This document shows positions 48,876-64,000 of a stretch of DNA of 64,000 nucleotides, piece by piece. Source of the stretch: Saccoglossus kowalevskii (taxonomy: Eukaryota; Hemichordata; Enteropneusta; Harrimaniidae); the NCBI RefSeq assembly GCF_000003605.2, contig NW_003158236.1, forward strand, positions 36,763 through 100,762. Reading direction: 5' to 3'. The number at the start of each line of letters is the position of its first letter. Positions within the stretch are counted from its first letter, which is position 1. The notes under the pieces are model-generated. The model was not told where the DNA came from. It was given only the letters and a program-made list of their open reading frames with translations, and did no database searches. The translations under genes were made by a program, and so were the position numbers.

Positions 48876-51800
48876 GTAAGCATTTCTATTCAAAGCATGT
48901 AACGTTGTGTTTACGAATTGTTCATTAGTGGTAAGCCCATAGCGTTTATATTGCTAAAATTTGCTACTGTCTTGTGGGCTAGGTTTTTAAACAAGACATT
49001 TATACTACTCGGGGGAAAATACAAGCTTATTTTGACTTCATACCAAAGGTTCGATGGACATTCCGTATAAGATACGGCCACAGTCGTATTGTACACATTG
49101 TCGTCTAGTTGCTGAATCTACATTACATCCCTAAAAACCATAATAAAGGCGTACTTGTTGTTACTAGTCCGCCGGATGGCGTAAAGAGGGCTAGGGGGAC
49201 TCGTGACATTGAGTACAGCTTACCAATCGTTCATTCCCAATGTATCATTTCATCTTTAGTTCAATTCTAAATGTCGCCGTTTTATGTCTTTCACATACTA
49301 TTGAATACCACTGATACGACCACATGTGTCGCCTTTGGCATTATTCAATCCGGCATTCAATCACCAACACTCGCTTTTATTATTGTGATATCACCAAGGC
49401 AACGAATTACATGAAAGAGCATAAAAATGGGCGGACCCATAATTTGCTTCTGAACCAACCAGCGTATAATCCCTTAGACAAGATTGATCGAGAATAGATG
49501 GCGTTGATATGGGAGACACAGCAGGATAACTAATTATAGAAGTGGGGATAGCGTTTCTTTCAATATCAATCTTAAAAGTTCAATTGTCCAAACGCTACTG
49601 TGTGTGCATGCTATTTGATTTTTAGAACTTTCTTTCTTTTGTCACGTATCACCTGATTTCCAAAAATCGTGTGAGCATCCCATCCCATCGAAGGCTACGC
49701 ACACGAACTAATTTCACAGTCCATTTTATCGCAAGTGTCGACAAAATGTCCATGCTTGGTATGTGTATTCATCTATTCATTGTCATATGTTAAATATTGC
49801 AAAATTTAAATGCGCTGCATGTTACCCTCTCTTTGCTCAGAACGTAGTAAGATATAACACAGTTAAGCAAGTTGCTCCAATGTTACCCCAAATGCTAGGA
49901 AGACAATATGGTAGTACAACCATTATACATGAAACAAATCTAGCTTCGTTGTCGTCACTGATGACATCGACACTTGGAGTCGGTACTTTGATCAATTAAC
50001 GTAATGATTGTGTGACGTAGTTTACAGAAAGATCAAACGTTAAAAGTCATCGTATGCATAAGTAGGGATAACAAATCACTTGCAGCAATTATTGCAATTT
50101 GTCCATATATCAGCATATTAATGACCATTATATGCCATCCCACCTACCAGTATGACCATGACACTTGAAAAAATAAATAACAGTCACAATCATGCCGACT
50201 TTACAGAAGTGCTCAAAAATTAGAGATCTGTATTTACTTCCGTTCGCATAAAAACGAGGGGGTGATCAATACTATTTTCGAATGTCGTAGCTGCAAATGA
50301 CGCTTTTTTAGGATCGTATTAGCCTACCTAATTAATTATGCTTAATGATCCATCTGCCCATATGATCACGAATAACGAGCCAGTACAATACTTACTGCTG
50401 AAATTAATTCCTCGTTTTCATTCCCGGAAGGTGATATTCAAAACTCAGAATAAGTGAAATACTATTTTGGTTTTGCACTCCACGATGTTCTGTTCAGACT
50501 GCCAACGAGTTGTTAATGGCTAGCATTAACATTCATCCAACGTCAACTCCGGAATCGGAAAATTTCCGCATCCCTTTCTCTAAATACCCTGTCAGTTGAA
50601 AAAACATCAGTGAGCAAAGCGTTATGGGGATGACTACGTGGGAAGCGTTCTATATGTTGTATATAAACCCTCGTGATGCATTTCGAATATACTGCATTGT
50701 TTAAAAAGGATTGTGAAGTGTGCTTCTTTTTTGATTAAATACAACGAAGTTTAAGATACGAAAAAATAATCAGATTCGTTCCTTTAAAATCAAAGCTTGA
50801 AATCAGGAATATTGTGTCAACGACAGTAGATTATCAAAGGTCGTACTTTATTGTAATGTCTACCTTTGTATAAACTCGTGATTGCTTTTAGTGTTGAGAG
50901 ATGCTATCGCGTTACCATTCAGTCTACATGTGTATTAGTGCCTATTTGAAAACCATAAATAAACCACGGCAACGACACCAATCAATGTATGCATAGACCA
51001 CGGGGTGTATAAATCTTCAGAACACAACTCCAAAACACCGTGTGTACTTACTTGATCCTGACACCCTCCGAAATTAAACTTCTGTCGCTTCGTCTTGAAG
51101 TACAAATACACACCTAGATTGAAATGCGTATGGACATATCGCAATGTAACAACTGCTTTCGATATTCCGGCAATTTTGCAAGGTTTCTTTGTAGAACTAT
51201 TTGAAACACTGACAAGTATAGGGACTGCAATAAACTTTATGCAACTTTATGCGGACTGTTAAACATATATAGATTATGAGACGCTGCTGCAGTGAGCCGC
51301 ATCAGTATCATGACAATTAATAAGTTACTTTAATATATTTCGTTCTGATTTAGTCGTGCACGTCATAAAATGTTTACGATCGTTGATCATCAGCTGTCTA
51401 GTCTAGTATGCAAACTGACACGCGCTCTTCCTACCTATGTACCAAACATTACATAAACACATTTTCACAATCATATATGTTCACGAAGAGAAAAACAATT
51501 TATAACACTAAAGAGAAAATAACTAAATGTTACATCAATAAATATAAATAAAAAAGATATTATATTTATAATAATTTCACTACCAAATAGAAAAAAAGTG
51601 TATTTGTTTCTTGGCACAAATTTGTGTATGACGCATGTATGACGTCATAATAATCTCGTGAGGCTTCTATGTCTATAATCATCCATCAATTCAACGAAAA
51701 CCACTTTCATCAATATTTCTATTGGCCGAATTAAGTTGAAGTTCCAAGAAAACAATTAACCAACATTCGTAAATTAGACAACATTAACGCAGTAAGTATC

Positions 51801-53339
51801 CTGTGTAACATATAACGACTAACTTGCGCATACAAACTAGTATATGACATTTTATCACTGTAAATACCCTTGTGAGGTACAGAAGTCCTTGTAAGCGTTT
51901 AGCAAAACGTGTATAACTATTGAAGCGTGTCATATTATTATGTCTAAATTATGACGAATGAGACATGTTAGTTGAAAAGAAAATACAATGTAAAACAAAT
52001 TATTTTGTTTATTGAAATGATAACTTGTACAACCTTGATTAAATAGAATTAAAATGAAGGAAACAATAGCGAAAACTACGAGACCCGGATGTCCAATATC
52101 CTGCGTTACCGGGGAACAATAAGGTCACTTCCGCGTAATACGAAGTTTGCATAAATGACTTCACTATTAATTGTATACATTCATGGCGTTATTGAAAACA
52201 CGGTTAATAATGTTTAACTAAACGTATTCTAGTCATATTTCAGAAAAAGCCATCCTGTCTGCCAATGAGTACTTATTGTATTACCTAATATTGCCATGGT
52301 AACGTATAAAATGAAACTTTTTATTTAAAGTTTAAATCATATATAACATCAAAACACAGCGATTTGTAAGAACCGACATTCGTACAGTTATAGTCGTACA
52401 TTGCTAAGAGTATAACTGAACGGAATGCCTTAGACAGTTAGATTCATAAACTAAATAGTATGTTAATGCACAGTCAACAAGAGTTTATATACAATCACAG
52501 CTTGAATTTAACATTAATTAACAACATTTTCAGTCACATAATATTAGTTCTACATCTTTCAACTTGACCTGGTTGAACTTGTATTCTATTAACGTATTCC
52601 GTCAAAAAAAAATGAAATAGCTTTCACACCACGAAAGCTGCTAATGTGACTTAAATCAGTCATTTTGATTATGTCATTTAGTACTTAATATTACCACACA
52701 TAGAGCAGGTATATTGAGTACGTCTTGTTTCGCACAGTGGGTTGTATGAATGCCTACCTCATCAAAACGGCCACACCTATTTATAAGGTTAACAAAAAAC
52801 GCTTTTCAATTTTGATTGGAACGCGAACACAATTTTAATAAAACGTTATGTTTTTCTGCCGAAATATATGTAAAATTTGAAAACGGCAAGTCTAAACTAA
52901 ATCTACGTCGCGTGTTGCATGATTGGATTGCATCAATATATGTAATATATAGCCGGTGACATTATTTCGGAGTTGGCTGAGTTTTATTTGAAATATTGGA
53001 TGTGCTATAACGGGTCACTGACAAATTACAAACTTATAGTGACGTTAGTTAATGATTAATTAACACATTATTCAAATAAACGTAGACATATCAAAATATA
53101 TTGTATATGAAATTAGACAAGGTGACCTGAGTAGACTGATTTTATTTAAGTTAATCACCGAATACACTGAAGGTGATGACTGTGATGCACTGATGTGTGC
53201 TGTAGTCTAATTTACTCATAAATATTACACAACGCATAGTGCTAAGCATTTTTTTATTTAACATTTGGCTGTGACGGGAATTCATAATGAGATTAGAGAA
53301 ATTTTAGGTAAAAAGTCAAATACGTTAAGCAGTACATAT
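48876..53339. other. Stretch with no recognised exon or element (intronic if the 48800 exon is real)
   Basis: AT-rich, no family motifs; I searched by eye for nAChR exon signatures (WNPxDY, Cys-loop, M1-M3) without success. Confidence 0.5.
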
Positions 53340-53512
53340 GGTATGATATGTTATGATTATGATATGATATGATATGATATGACATGATATGACATGACAT
53401 GACATGACATGACATGACATGATATGATATGATATGATATGATATGATATGATATGATATGATATGATATGATATGATACGATACGATACGATTCGATAC
53501 GATACGATATGA
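53340..53512. repeat. (GATAT)n-type pentanucleotide array with GACAT and GATAC variants
   Basis: About 33 five-base units: ATGATATGAT repeated, with a block of GACAT in the first half and GATAC near the end. The minus-strand YHIISYHIIS open frame over it is an artefact. Confidence 0.97.
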
Positions 53513-56500
53513 TAAAATTAAAGACCGAAGCAATAACTGGTATGGGACATTAATGGACAGCTCTTTCGGGTCAATTTTCCAAGACATATTTGTGTGTTGT
53601 TTTGGCAGGAGGTTATAATCTTTCATGAGTTAATACGGCTTGTCAAGATTTCATATCAAATTTCAAGAGATAACACATCGTTTCTAACCCGTCAAAATTG
53701 GCTATGTACATTTAAAAATTCTGAGTACCTTTGAATGCTATACTGTAACACCTTTGACCAATTCACCGCACTCATAATAAACTCTCCAGCGTGAGATGCA
53801 GGACAACAGATAGTTGTAATGATCAGAATACATAATGAGAAACAAGAAAAAGATCAACGGGTAACAATAACGGTGAGAATAAAATGACTAGTGATAACAA
53901 TTTATTGATATCTATATGCGTGATGGGAAGCATCAACATAAAACCCCTTCAGACAGGAGGCCTTGAATCAAAATCAGATTGTCATTAACAATAGTGTATA
54001 TGTTTATATTAAGTGTGGCTCCTTTCTCTTATTTCTTGTTAACATTTATGTCTGTAGGGCATAGGGGAATTTCAAATTCGGGTTGCAAGCAATGGCAATT
54101 TATAAGCCTGACACATACACTAGCAAAAGCATAATTTGCATACTATTATCATATTGCAATGTAACCACAAAAATACTGTGTTATCTACGTATACCCGTGA
54201 CGCGTGGCTTTGGGCAATCCGATTTTAAGGTGAATTATTGAATATTTGTGTAGTGATTTCGTTTAATGTTTCACGTTGATATACACTTGTAAATTATGAA
54301 CGTTGGCTGAGGGCATATAGTATTCGGTTGATACAATACGTATGCGTATCGAAATAGCGATGCGTACCAAATTCAGTTGATGAACTCAATTAATGTACGC
54401 TGGTGAAATTGATAACAATTGCGTAGCAAACTGCAATGTGTGTATTTCCTGCAAATATGACAGCTAACTTTATGCAGATAAAGATCAATTTAATATATTT
54501 TGAGTGTATTACATTTTAAATTCTCAAATCGCCTTGTATGGGGTAATGCAAACGCGTTAAAGAAAAACGTAAATACCCTTTGATCAGTTGATAAAAAAGA
54601 CAATGTGAAATATATCATATTGGTTATTGAAATCATAACTTGCACATCCTACAGAGGAATAAAATAAAAAAAAATGAGGGGATGGATGTCCAATATCATG
54701 TTCCATCAGGGAAATAAGATGACTTTCTCGTAACCAACAAATTCACGAAGTAATTTCTCAACACTGTCGCCGAATTTCGCCCCTTTTAACCATATTGGAT
54801 TAATGTGACTGTTAGCCATAACATTATTTTGTTTTGGTTGTAATCGTCTAAAAAGCTTAAATACAAGTGATGTGTAGTATTAATTTAGTCTATTCGTCAT
54901 ACGTTTGTGAAATATTATTTAAGAAGACATATCCCAGGGTAATGTATTATGTCCGCGGGTGATATAACATTTTGTTGATGTGATTGTGCAATTATTTAAG
55001 CACTTTTAAATACCTTTAAGACAACACAACACCAGGGTTCATCAGTTCTATAACAATTGTCCATGCACCGTTAATAAAGCGATGTACTTTTATCCGGTAA
55101 TCCTTTTATTATATAACTCATTGTAACAGTATGTTATCCTGATTTATGGGTGACATGTATCGTACTAAAAGTTTTGAAAACTATAGTAAACGTTAATATC
55201 TTGCTACAGTGTTGAATGGCACATTGCTACGTATTTAAGGGTTGTTAAAATTCTTGAACTTGAATTAATATTTCATTTTAATGTCCACACGATGCTACTT
55301 GCTATTTGTTAAATATTGTATAAAAAAAACTCAATTTGGTCACATTTTATTTTTAATGTAACAGCAAACAGTAAAACGTACATGAAATGTTCGATAACGA
55401 AGTAATAGTTTATAATAACGTCAATTACATAAACTTCATGTTGTTATAGTGCGATCTCGAAGGGCACATATATTGGAATTGCACCATCGTAATTTAATTA
55501 CTTGAATTCGAATTATTTGTATTGGGCACTTACTCTTATACTTACTTTTCAATCCTTGCTTATTATTGACAAATGTTACATTCAGTATAATGATATATAC
55601 ATGAACATATTTAAGCAGGTCATTATACACTATAATATTATCATATAGAATATTTGTTTTATTGACTAACAGAATGACCTTCCGCACTATAGCATACATT
55701 CGTAATATAATATTTTTCTAATTGATTAAACCGAAAACCGAGAAATTACAAGTCAGAGCATATTGCACGAATTGTTCGTTTATTTGGTATGAATCATAAC
55801 GTGTAAAACGTGTAAAAGAAAAGACATCGCTCTTTAATTGTCTTGTACTTGCCTTACCGGCAATGGTATTGCTGGTAATTATGTTAAAAACAAAGCACAT
55901 TAGAACATTAAGGGATATAAAACATGAAATTAACTAGAGTAGCCAAGATTACATGGTCAATAGATTAAAATAAATCGTACACTATTCTACATTACAACTT
56001 ATCTTTAATAATTTAACATGAGAATTTCCATCGCAATTGAGACATCAAAAACACAACTGTAATATTTTGTTTTTCAGTTTTACTTGGCAGTATGCTTAGA
56101 GTATCACTGTAAATCCAGTTATTTAGCGTATTAAAGTATTGTACACAATAGAATATTGAAATTGAACACCGAAAATACAATTTGTCGCATAAATATAGTC
56201 ACAATTGTATATATCTACATTCACAGTTTTCGAGTAGATAGATAAATGAATAATCATACAAATCTTAATTGACAAACTTTAGCTTGTGATCACATGGAAG
56301 CTATTTAATATATCAAATTAATTCACGGGCTTGATGGAACTGGACAGACAATATTCATAATAGTCAAAGTTTTTTAGAAAAAAAATGCTGTCACACTCCT
56401 TTTGGGGCAATGCTCATTACATATCTGATATACTAACACGGATCCTATCAATCACTCGAATGTCATAACGAATCTCCCTACATTTTCCCAAAACTCTTAG

Positions 56501-59500
56501 GACAACATAATATGCATTTTACTATTTTAAAACACTTAATCTACACTTAAAGCAACGTGATTACCGGTTTGTGTTTGTTCTGAATTGTAAGCAATGGTGT
56601 CTGTAAAATACTGTAAAGCATTATCTAGGTTAAGCTGGGTTTCATAATGAACATGCATTCGTGAGAGCAAACGTGCTTCATTGCACACTCTAGTCATCTG
56701 TATTGTAGACTCCCTAAGTTCACATTGTAAGCAAATTGAATCGTATTGTGCGACTCCTGTTTAAGCCTTTTTAGTAGTGGCATTATTACACACAGGGCGT
56801 CTCGGCTATTACATGTTTGCACAGTAAGGCTACAGACATTTAAAACCACAGCGTGTTACAATACAACTAGCCGGCATATGTCAATCATTATATTGGAAAA
56901 ACTGATAGTGCTAGAAAACGATTGAAAATAACTCTTTAATATCAAGTTGTGGGGTTTTACATTATTATACTCACTCAAGCATGATGTTTCACTGCCAGGT
57001 GACTGTCCTTATGTAATTTAAAGCTTACAGATACAGTTCACGTTTATCACTTCCGGATTGGAAATAATACTGTTTTTTAGACTCTATATCTCTTGCTGTG
57101 CCTAATTAGACCTTCGTCTGATTCGTTTAGAATTACAAAGACCGCACAATGTGGCAGATGTGGGCAAACGGAATACTTGTGTTTAATTATTTAGATTTAT
57201 ATGTACAAATGTTAAATTCATCCTCCCCAGAACTGTCATTAGTCCAATGCTCTTAATGGATATTTTTACTATTCATATGTATGTCTTTACTACGTGACAT
57301 TATACACATTGCATTCATTAACATAAAGCATTATATCACTCGTGGATTTTCATTTCATGCCCTAAGGGTGATCGTGTAGGTGTCAGATATTTAAATATTT
57401 CATCAGAATATATTGGCGATTGGGAATGCGGTAACTTTGGTTTCAATACTTACTCATTAACATGCCAGCAATAAGCCACTGGCTAAGTTTAGACGCATAA
57501 AACGCCCAGTACGTCGCAAATACACCGGGCTAGTAGTACTATAATTCAATATGGAAAGCAATTTATGAAGACATTTGCTCCATGATATCAATGCAAACCC
57601 TAATTACGTATGTATTATGTCATTATGGAGATATTTTTCTTGATTCAAACTCATACTAGTATCCCTTACTTTCCACCATGTTAGTGGGATACACTATGCA
57701 GTATAGTACTTCATCTAATATTACTCGTGAAATATTATAAAGCGCGGCTGTATAAGAGAGTTTATTTTAGTTAAATATCACGACGTGGGAAAAACTTAGT
57801 CGCCGCTTAATTTGGAAGATTGTACCGAATATGATATACTGGAATAAATGTGTTAATATGCGTATAATTTCAATATAATGACAAGTGTAAAATGACATGA
57901 TACGAGTGCCTTCTGTAATATACATATTGGTTAATATATGCCAACTGATGGATATTCTATTTAAACGCCGAAATTACAATGAACGCGTAGGGAAAACTTT
58001 GGAAGTAGCGTTCTATCTCATTTGCATACATATGGTTACTGTTCCCACATTGTACCATCATTTACCCTCGTGGAATGTCGGGAATTTTACACATCCAATG
58101 TGAACGCAATCAGAAGCGTTGTTACGTTGAGTTGCGCGATTGAAAATGGTAGAGCCAGTAAATACAAGAACCTTCATTGGCTGATATCCAAATCTACCAG
58201 CAATATTGAGTTTTACTATGATTTCAAATCATCAAACCAGTTGAATTGTGACGTAGTTCACGTATTCGTATATATATTTTTATCATTTGACGTCGAAGTA
58301 TCAAGTTTCTAGCTTCTAATACCATATTAAAGGGGCATATAGTCTTGTCCTATGACGGCTCAATCACATTGAACTGTCATGGTCATGAAATACAATTTTA
58401 TACTATTAATTTACGAAAATTACTCGTCCTTGTATTTAATGGCTGGTTACGCATATATTACTGCTGAATGTATTGATTCCTAAATCCAGCAGCACGTATG
58501 CATGCGACGCCTTGAATGGATCGTTTGTGAACGCATTGACGCTTTGTGATAAAAATTTAGTTATCGTTTTAATGATTAAGAGAATCACATCACGTGTCTA
58601 TAATTTACCGCATTGTAATTCAAAAATCATTGCAACAGATTGTATGAACATTTTACGACTGAATGTCTGGAAGCATAATTGCAGAATGTATGTATGTTTC
58701 ATGACGTAATCTATGGACGTTTTACGACGAACATTGTATGGATTCTTCACTATGCAATCAACATAACAAAATAAATGAAGAATATAAGACAAATGTTAGG
58801 ACACTTTACGACATTTGTATTGATGATGAATAATACAATATAGAGACTTGTTTGAAGGTTATTCGAGGTTAATCCTTGAGAGTGCGTAGATTATATATGT
58901 TTTTATAAGGACATGAACAACTGAGCGATCGTGCAATGACGAGAAAAATGACATGCTTTGTACCAGTGAGGACAGAGATGGAGAGAGAATGTCTTCGTAC
59001 TACACTCCACTCACTTGTTATTGGTGTGAAATACACTAATATTATTTTGGGGGACTACTGTGGAATATCACGCGATTTGATTCACTGAATCAAAATAAAT
59101 CCTAAATTTGCATTTTCTGGATTTATTTTTATTGCTAATTGCTATGTTAATTAGAATGCGTATGTTCATTTTTAGTGAATCTACACATTTCAAATATATC
59201 CAAATTAGGGAATGGATTCGACCGAGTCATAAAACAAAATTATAGTTCACTTTTAAATGTCGACTCCATCCCTTCTGATTGTCACTCTATCATAGGTGGA
59301 TTAAAGCGGCGGTTAACGAAAACAAGTGAAATAAGTCCCATAAAAGGGTTAGCTTAATTTTTGTTAATCTCATACGATTCAATAGATTAGCATTATATAT
59401 CGGTGTCAAACGTATTTTTGGGTAATATACATATTAATTTAATTTAAAATACCTCAGAATCAGGTTAATTAACTTTAAAACTATCGTTGAAAAATAATCC

Positions 59501-62500
59501 AAACTACTTCAAAGTTAAAGATATTATGACCAGAAATATCATGGTCTGTCTCTTAATAATGCCAGAAAACACCAGCAGCAACGCGATCGCTGATTGGTTA
59601 CTAGCAAAACAAACTGCCCTCGGCGTTGGAAATATTCTGAATATTAGCTCCGTATATTCATTTCGGTCAAGTGTTTAATGCCAAAAGACATTTCTAACTA
59701 AAAAACTATGTTTTATTTATTATTTCATAACATCATTGTAATTAATAATTCATATCATGTCTCAACGTACGGAGATTTGTTGTAAAATATATATTAACCA
59801 TCTTATAACCAATGGCTCACAATGAATGCTCTGTGATTAAGCAATATTTGCAATATTATGTTATTCTAACAAAAAACACGTTTTCCATATTTATGTTTTC
59901 ATTTGCTACAAAATGGAATAAATTCAAACGTTGGAAATGTATATCAAGAGTGCATCAAACATTGTTTTTCATAATTAATTATGCATGTTAACACATATCA
60001 ATGCATATTATATCATTTAGTGAACACGAGTGTGTATAAATGTTGGCATTAATAACTCGCATGATAACTACAATATTTATTGAGGTTACGACAGCATAAT
60101 AATAATGTAAATTTGGTGGCACTTAGTTAATTGTTTACGGATGTTCGAATAATGTTGTTGTTACGTACAAAAGGTGATATTTTTTATTACAATAACAATA
60201 ACAATTGATAATCACGTAATGAGTCAACAATGAGGATATGAAACTAGCATTAGTATGACGCTTTGAAACACGTATCTTATAAAAACAAAGGAACAACGAA
60301 TTTTATTGTTTTCAACTATTGTTTTCTAAAATGAGATTTTGCAAATAACATTAACACATTATTATAATTTTAGATACGTAGTTTTATGAAAATAAATAAA
60401 TGTTATCAATGTCATAGCCTGCAAATAAGTCACTATACTAATTAATTAATATATCAATTATCCCATATAATAATATATATATATTATAAAACTGTAATAA
60501 CTGTCTCCATACGATACGAATCCCGGTAATCGGATTGGTTCAAGCAAATAAAAAGATTGAACTTTGACATACAACGAGGATGACTATGCGTCATTATCTC
60601 AATACGTTGGTAGTTATATTTTGTTAAATAATTATTATATTAATATGAATATTTCCGGTAGTTTAATCTAAAACGCGCGTGTGATGTAAAGCGCATATAT
60701 TTCATCAATTTCTCTCTAGAAATAGGCTTCACCAATGTCTAGTGGCATTTTGTGACATCTCTAAAAATAACCGTAATCATTAGTCAAAATTCGTTAAACT
60801 AACGGCATACGTGTCAGTTGTCGAGCGATCCTTTATGCAAATGAGTTAAGGCGCTCTAGGTTGTTTTGAATACGCCCTCACAAATTACAATTATTGTTGG
60901 GTTTAAAGATTGCAAAAACGGATATACAGGCTATCCAACTGTGACCGTATAATAACGGAAAGAATGAACATTTTTACATTCTAAAGTCACTCATGAGGTA
61001 TGTATATAAATTCTCACAATATTTTATCTAAGATTGACATCAGCAGACACGAGTGATTAATGTCAAAGTTGTGTATCAAGGCGAGCCGCAGGCGAGGATT
61101 AATGCTACTCTGGTGGTAATCACGAGTATCTGTTAATGTCAACTTAAAAGTAATATCGCGAGATTATATACTTACCACAGGCATATATCCACAGTCTAAA
61201 AAAGTAAAACGGTGGATTTGTAGAACTATTGCCGAAACACAAAATACATATTTAATACTCACTTCTCGAATGTCACTGTGTCCTATTTTACGCGAACACA
61301 TTGCTCATACCATGCGGCAATGGACTTTTTTTATTTGAAATCTTTAATTTCAAGACTGAATGCTAGTAAAAAAAATCACGCACATGGGATTGTCAAAAAT
61401 GAACCACACTTCACAGTTTCGGACCGTATATAAATCCGGAAGCAAATGAATTCGGCAGTATATGACGTAAAATCTGTGACATGAACTGTATTACGTCACA
61501 ATGTAGAGATACGTACGCAATGCTTGTGATACACTTTGAGTACAGATTTGAGTTTTACAGATCAATGAACTTTAAAAAGACAAGAAAAGGTATGAGGTCT
61601 TGTGTGAAATGTCTGGACATGAATGTTCTGCTGACTATGGTACCTTCGCTATTTTTATTCTAGTTTGATATAAGTTGGTGATGCATCCACCAATAATTCA
61701 GAACAGTGTCGGATTTTTCTGCTTTGGATATTGGGCACCACAATTACATTATTTCAATAAATGGCGTACCAACTCCTTGAATAAAAAATACAACATATAA
61801 TTTATATAATATTAAACTTATTTTACGCGACATTCATGTTTATATGCGCATATGTATACTTTCCTTCACTTAATTCAATTCAATTCTTCAATATAACAAT
61901 CACAGGCGCCCCAGCCCGCCGTTTCAATTTAGAAAATTTATATCTAACACCAATAAAATACATCTGTTTGTGTTACGAGACCTGCTAAACGCAACCTTTG
62001 GTATGTTGACCTGTCTTCCCGAGATGCAGTTTTACTACAGTGTTGAACATTCAACCCTCTATGCTGTTCTATATCTTGTCCTTCTACAGTCGCAAACAAA
62101 AATCAGGAGTTGTAACCATGACACTATATTCTTACCAAAAGAACAGACAAACACCTTAGAACGTAAGCGAATTATTAGGATAAAACACATACTTTATTGT
62201 ACTGTGAAGTATTCTTTATTTTAGAATGGTCACAAATGTTCTATATATTAATTTTTACTAAAGTGTCTCAATATAGGTTAAGTAATAACACTGTAAATCA
62301 ATATTTACTGTTTCCACAGTAATACCATTTAGTGTTGTATACTGTTACTTGAGGTAACACACAAGAAACTGTTACAAAGCTTGGCTGCTTACATATATAT
62401 TTCATTCGAAATATTTGCTGAACAAATCTGTTTTAATATGTTATTTCATATTATTACGTACATAATTATCACACTAGTAGGTGTAACACTTTGAAAAGCC

Positions 62501-64000
62501 AAATGTCAATGACACATGGTGTAACATCGACTCAAGTGAAGACGTCGTAAACGTGTTTATTACAGTAGTTAATCAGGATGTTTTCACGTCCTCAGTAAAT
62601 GGCCGCCATAGTTGCGCCTACGCTAAAGCACAGCGGTATTAAATCGCCTAGCACAACGTTTCAATATGGCAGATTTACAATACAAACATATCCCGTAAAA
62701 TGTATTCAAGGAGACGAGTGTTAGACATATCACTCCATGATGAATTTACAAAAAAGATACTATATGATGTATTAACACCAAAATATACTTTCGGAATCGC
62801 CTGTTGACAGGCAATTTGCACCATTGGTAGATGTAGACGTATTTTAAAACTATAAATGAATAATAATTTATCAGAAAATCGAACATTCTTGTGGTCGTCA
62901 TCGTGCGTTATCTATCGAATTAATAGGTGCATTAATTAGAGAATTATGTTTTCCGTTGTCACCCTTTCTTGTGAGAATCATTTCTCAACAATTAAATTTC
63001 AAAGAATCGAGAAATACTAAACATCACGTACTACAATCATCATGGCTATATACTTAGAAGTAATAGTGATGCTAGTATGCATCAGTAAAAGTTTAGCAAC
63101 CCCAGTCGAGTAATTATCAGTATTATAATAATCTTCAGTAATACCTATGTATTGTCTTGTCTTTAAATAGGAAAAATGTACACAATATATATATTTTTTA
63201 ACATTATTTAATGCGAAAATGTGTCTGACCGGAATATAATAAACTTATTAACGCCTTTAAAGGTGGACACTATGTTGCAGTCGATAGCAGACATGAAACT
63301 GGCACACACGTCATATTTTAAAATATGTAAGTAATGTTCTACGCACGAAATACACAAAAATACACTTCTTTTTAAATGTCTTATGTGTAGGTGTTTGCAT
63401 TTGTTATCGAGAGTGTGAACGTGCTAAGGAATACTACATATTATATTTTGATAGGAGTATTACGAATTAGTTATCGGAGTTCACTGCCATCAATGATAAA
63501 CAGTGATCAAATTGACTGTGGGTTGAGCCATTACATAAACTAGTCGTGCTGAGTTACAATAATTGAAGATTAATTACTAATATAAATTTATAGAAGCACT
63601 CTGATGTATTGACAGCAATACTCCAATTATATACATTTTTATATGAAATATATAAAATCGCAAAATATATTCAGCATAATACGTGAACATTTTTTTTATA
63701 ATAAGAATGAATAGAACGCTCAGAATGGATTGTAATACCCCGGTTTGTACCGTTGTCATCACATCCTATGTGGTCCATTTCATGAGATACGCGCATTGCT
63801 TTTCAATTTTGTAACGCCGTAATTACAATGATGAATTATATACACTGTAGAAACCATAGGAACCAGTAGGAACAACGAGCATCACCAGACCGACGACCGT
63901 CCTTCATGGCATGCAATACATTTTGTAAAATATCGAAAAAAAATAAAAGTGGAAATTACAATTCCGATATTTCAATTGACGGTTGAAATCTAAAGTAGCT
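53513..64000. other. Very AT-rich stretch with no recognised feature
   Basis: Only short, motif-less open frames; scattered short AT and ATATAT runs. No exon, element or tandem array of note was identified to the end of the window. Confidence 0.5.

Noticed and set aside
61906-62224. Exon of a second receptor gene after CACAG at 61914
   Set aside because: The open sequence has no ligand-binding-domain signature and no phase evidence linking it to the 48800 exon.

Overview
This window is AT-rich, repeat-laden genomic DNA from an animal with introns, most likely a marine invertebrate. The species cannot be named from the sequence. The evidence is a spliced nicotinic acetylcholine receptor-like gene with GT-AG introns, no bacterial-style gene packing, many satellites, a CR1/L2-like LINE and several DNA-transposon families. 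Two 50-N gaps (13846-13895 and 28167-28216) mark it as a draft assembly. Nearly all short open frames are chance or come from tandem repeats.

The one well-supported gene is a Cys-loop (pentameric ligand-gated) receptor subunit on the + strand. Its firm exons are 7392-7501 (110 bp, phase 0 to 2, the ancestral nAChR exon-4 size), 9821-10898 (Cys-loop, M1-M3, cytoplasmic loop) and 26069-26182 (M4 and stop). They join in frame into 433 residues plus stop. The 5' exons are unresolved; a phase-compatible candidate lies at 6754-6824. The subunit lacks the alpha-type vicinal cysteines and carries an unusual Asp at pore position 2'. The 15.2-kb intron before M4 holds a pentanucleotide satellite, two TTAA-flanked MITEs, a 47-bp array and an old degenerate 40-bp array.

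From 27 to 44 kb there is repeat-dominated DNA with no recognised host gene. Its centrepiece is a nest of insertions at about 32.2-36.5 kb. A minus-strand LINE, whose 3' tail is now a (TTTA)n microsatellite, is split by a 3.08-kb element with long, internally repetitive terminal inverted repeats. That element contains a copy of a dispersed repeat family, and that copy holds a 281-bp TTAA MITE. A second copy of the dispersed repeat, at 42.8 kb, preserves the empty TTAA site. A 45-bp array at 36.5 kb and a 22-unit, 50-bp array at 40.8-41.9 kb are also present.

From 44 to 64 kb the only gene signal is a possible signal-peptide first exon at 48800-48875 with a phase-1 donor, as expected for a secreted or Cys-loop receptor gene reading right; no following exon was recognised. 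The remainder to 64 kb is AT-rich, with one pentanucleotide array at 53.3 kb. Near the left end, a 1153-bp DNA transposon with perfect 28-bp inverted repeats lies at 4616-5768.
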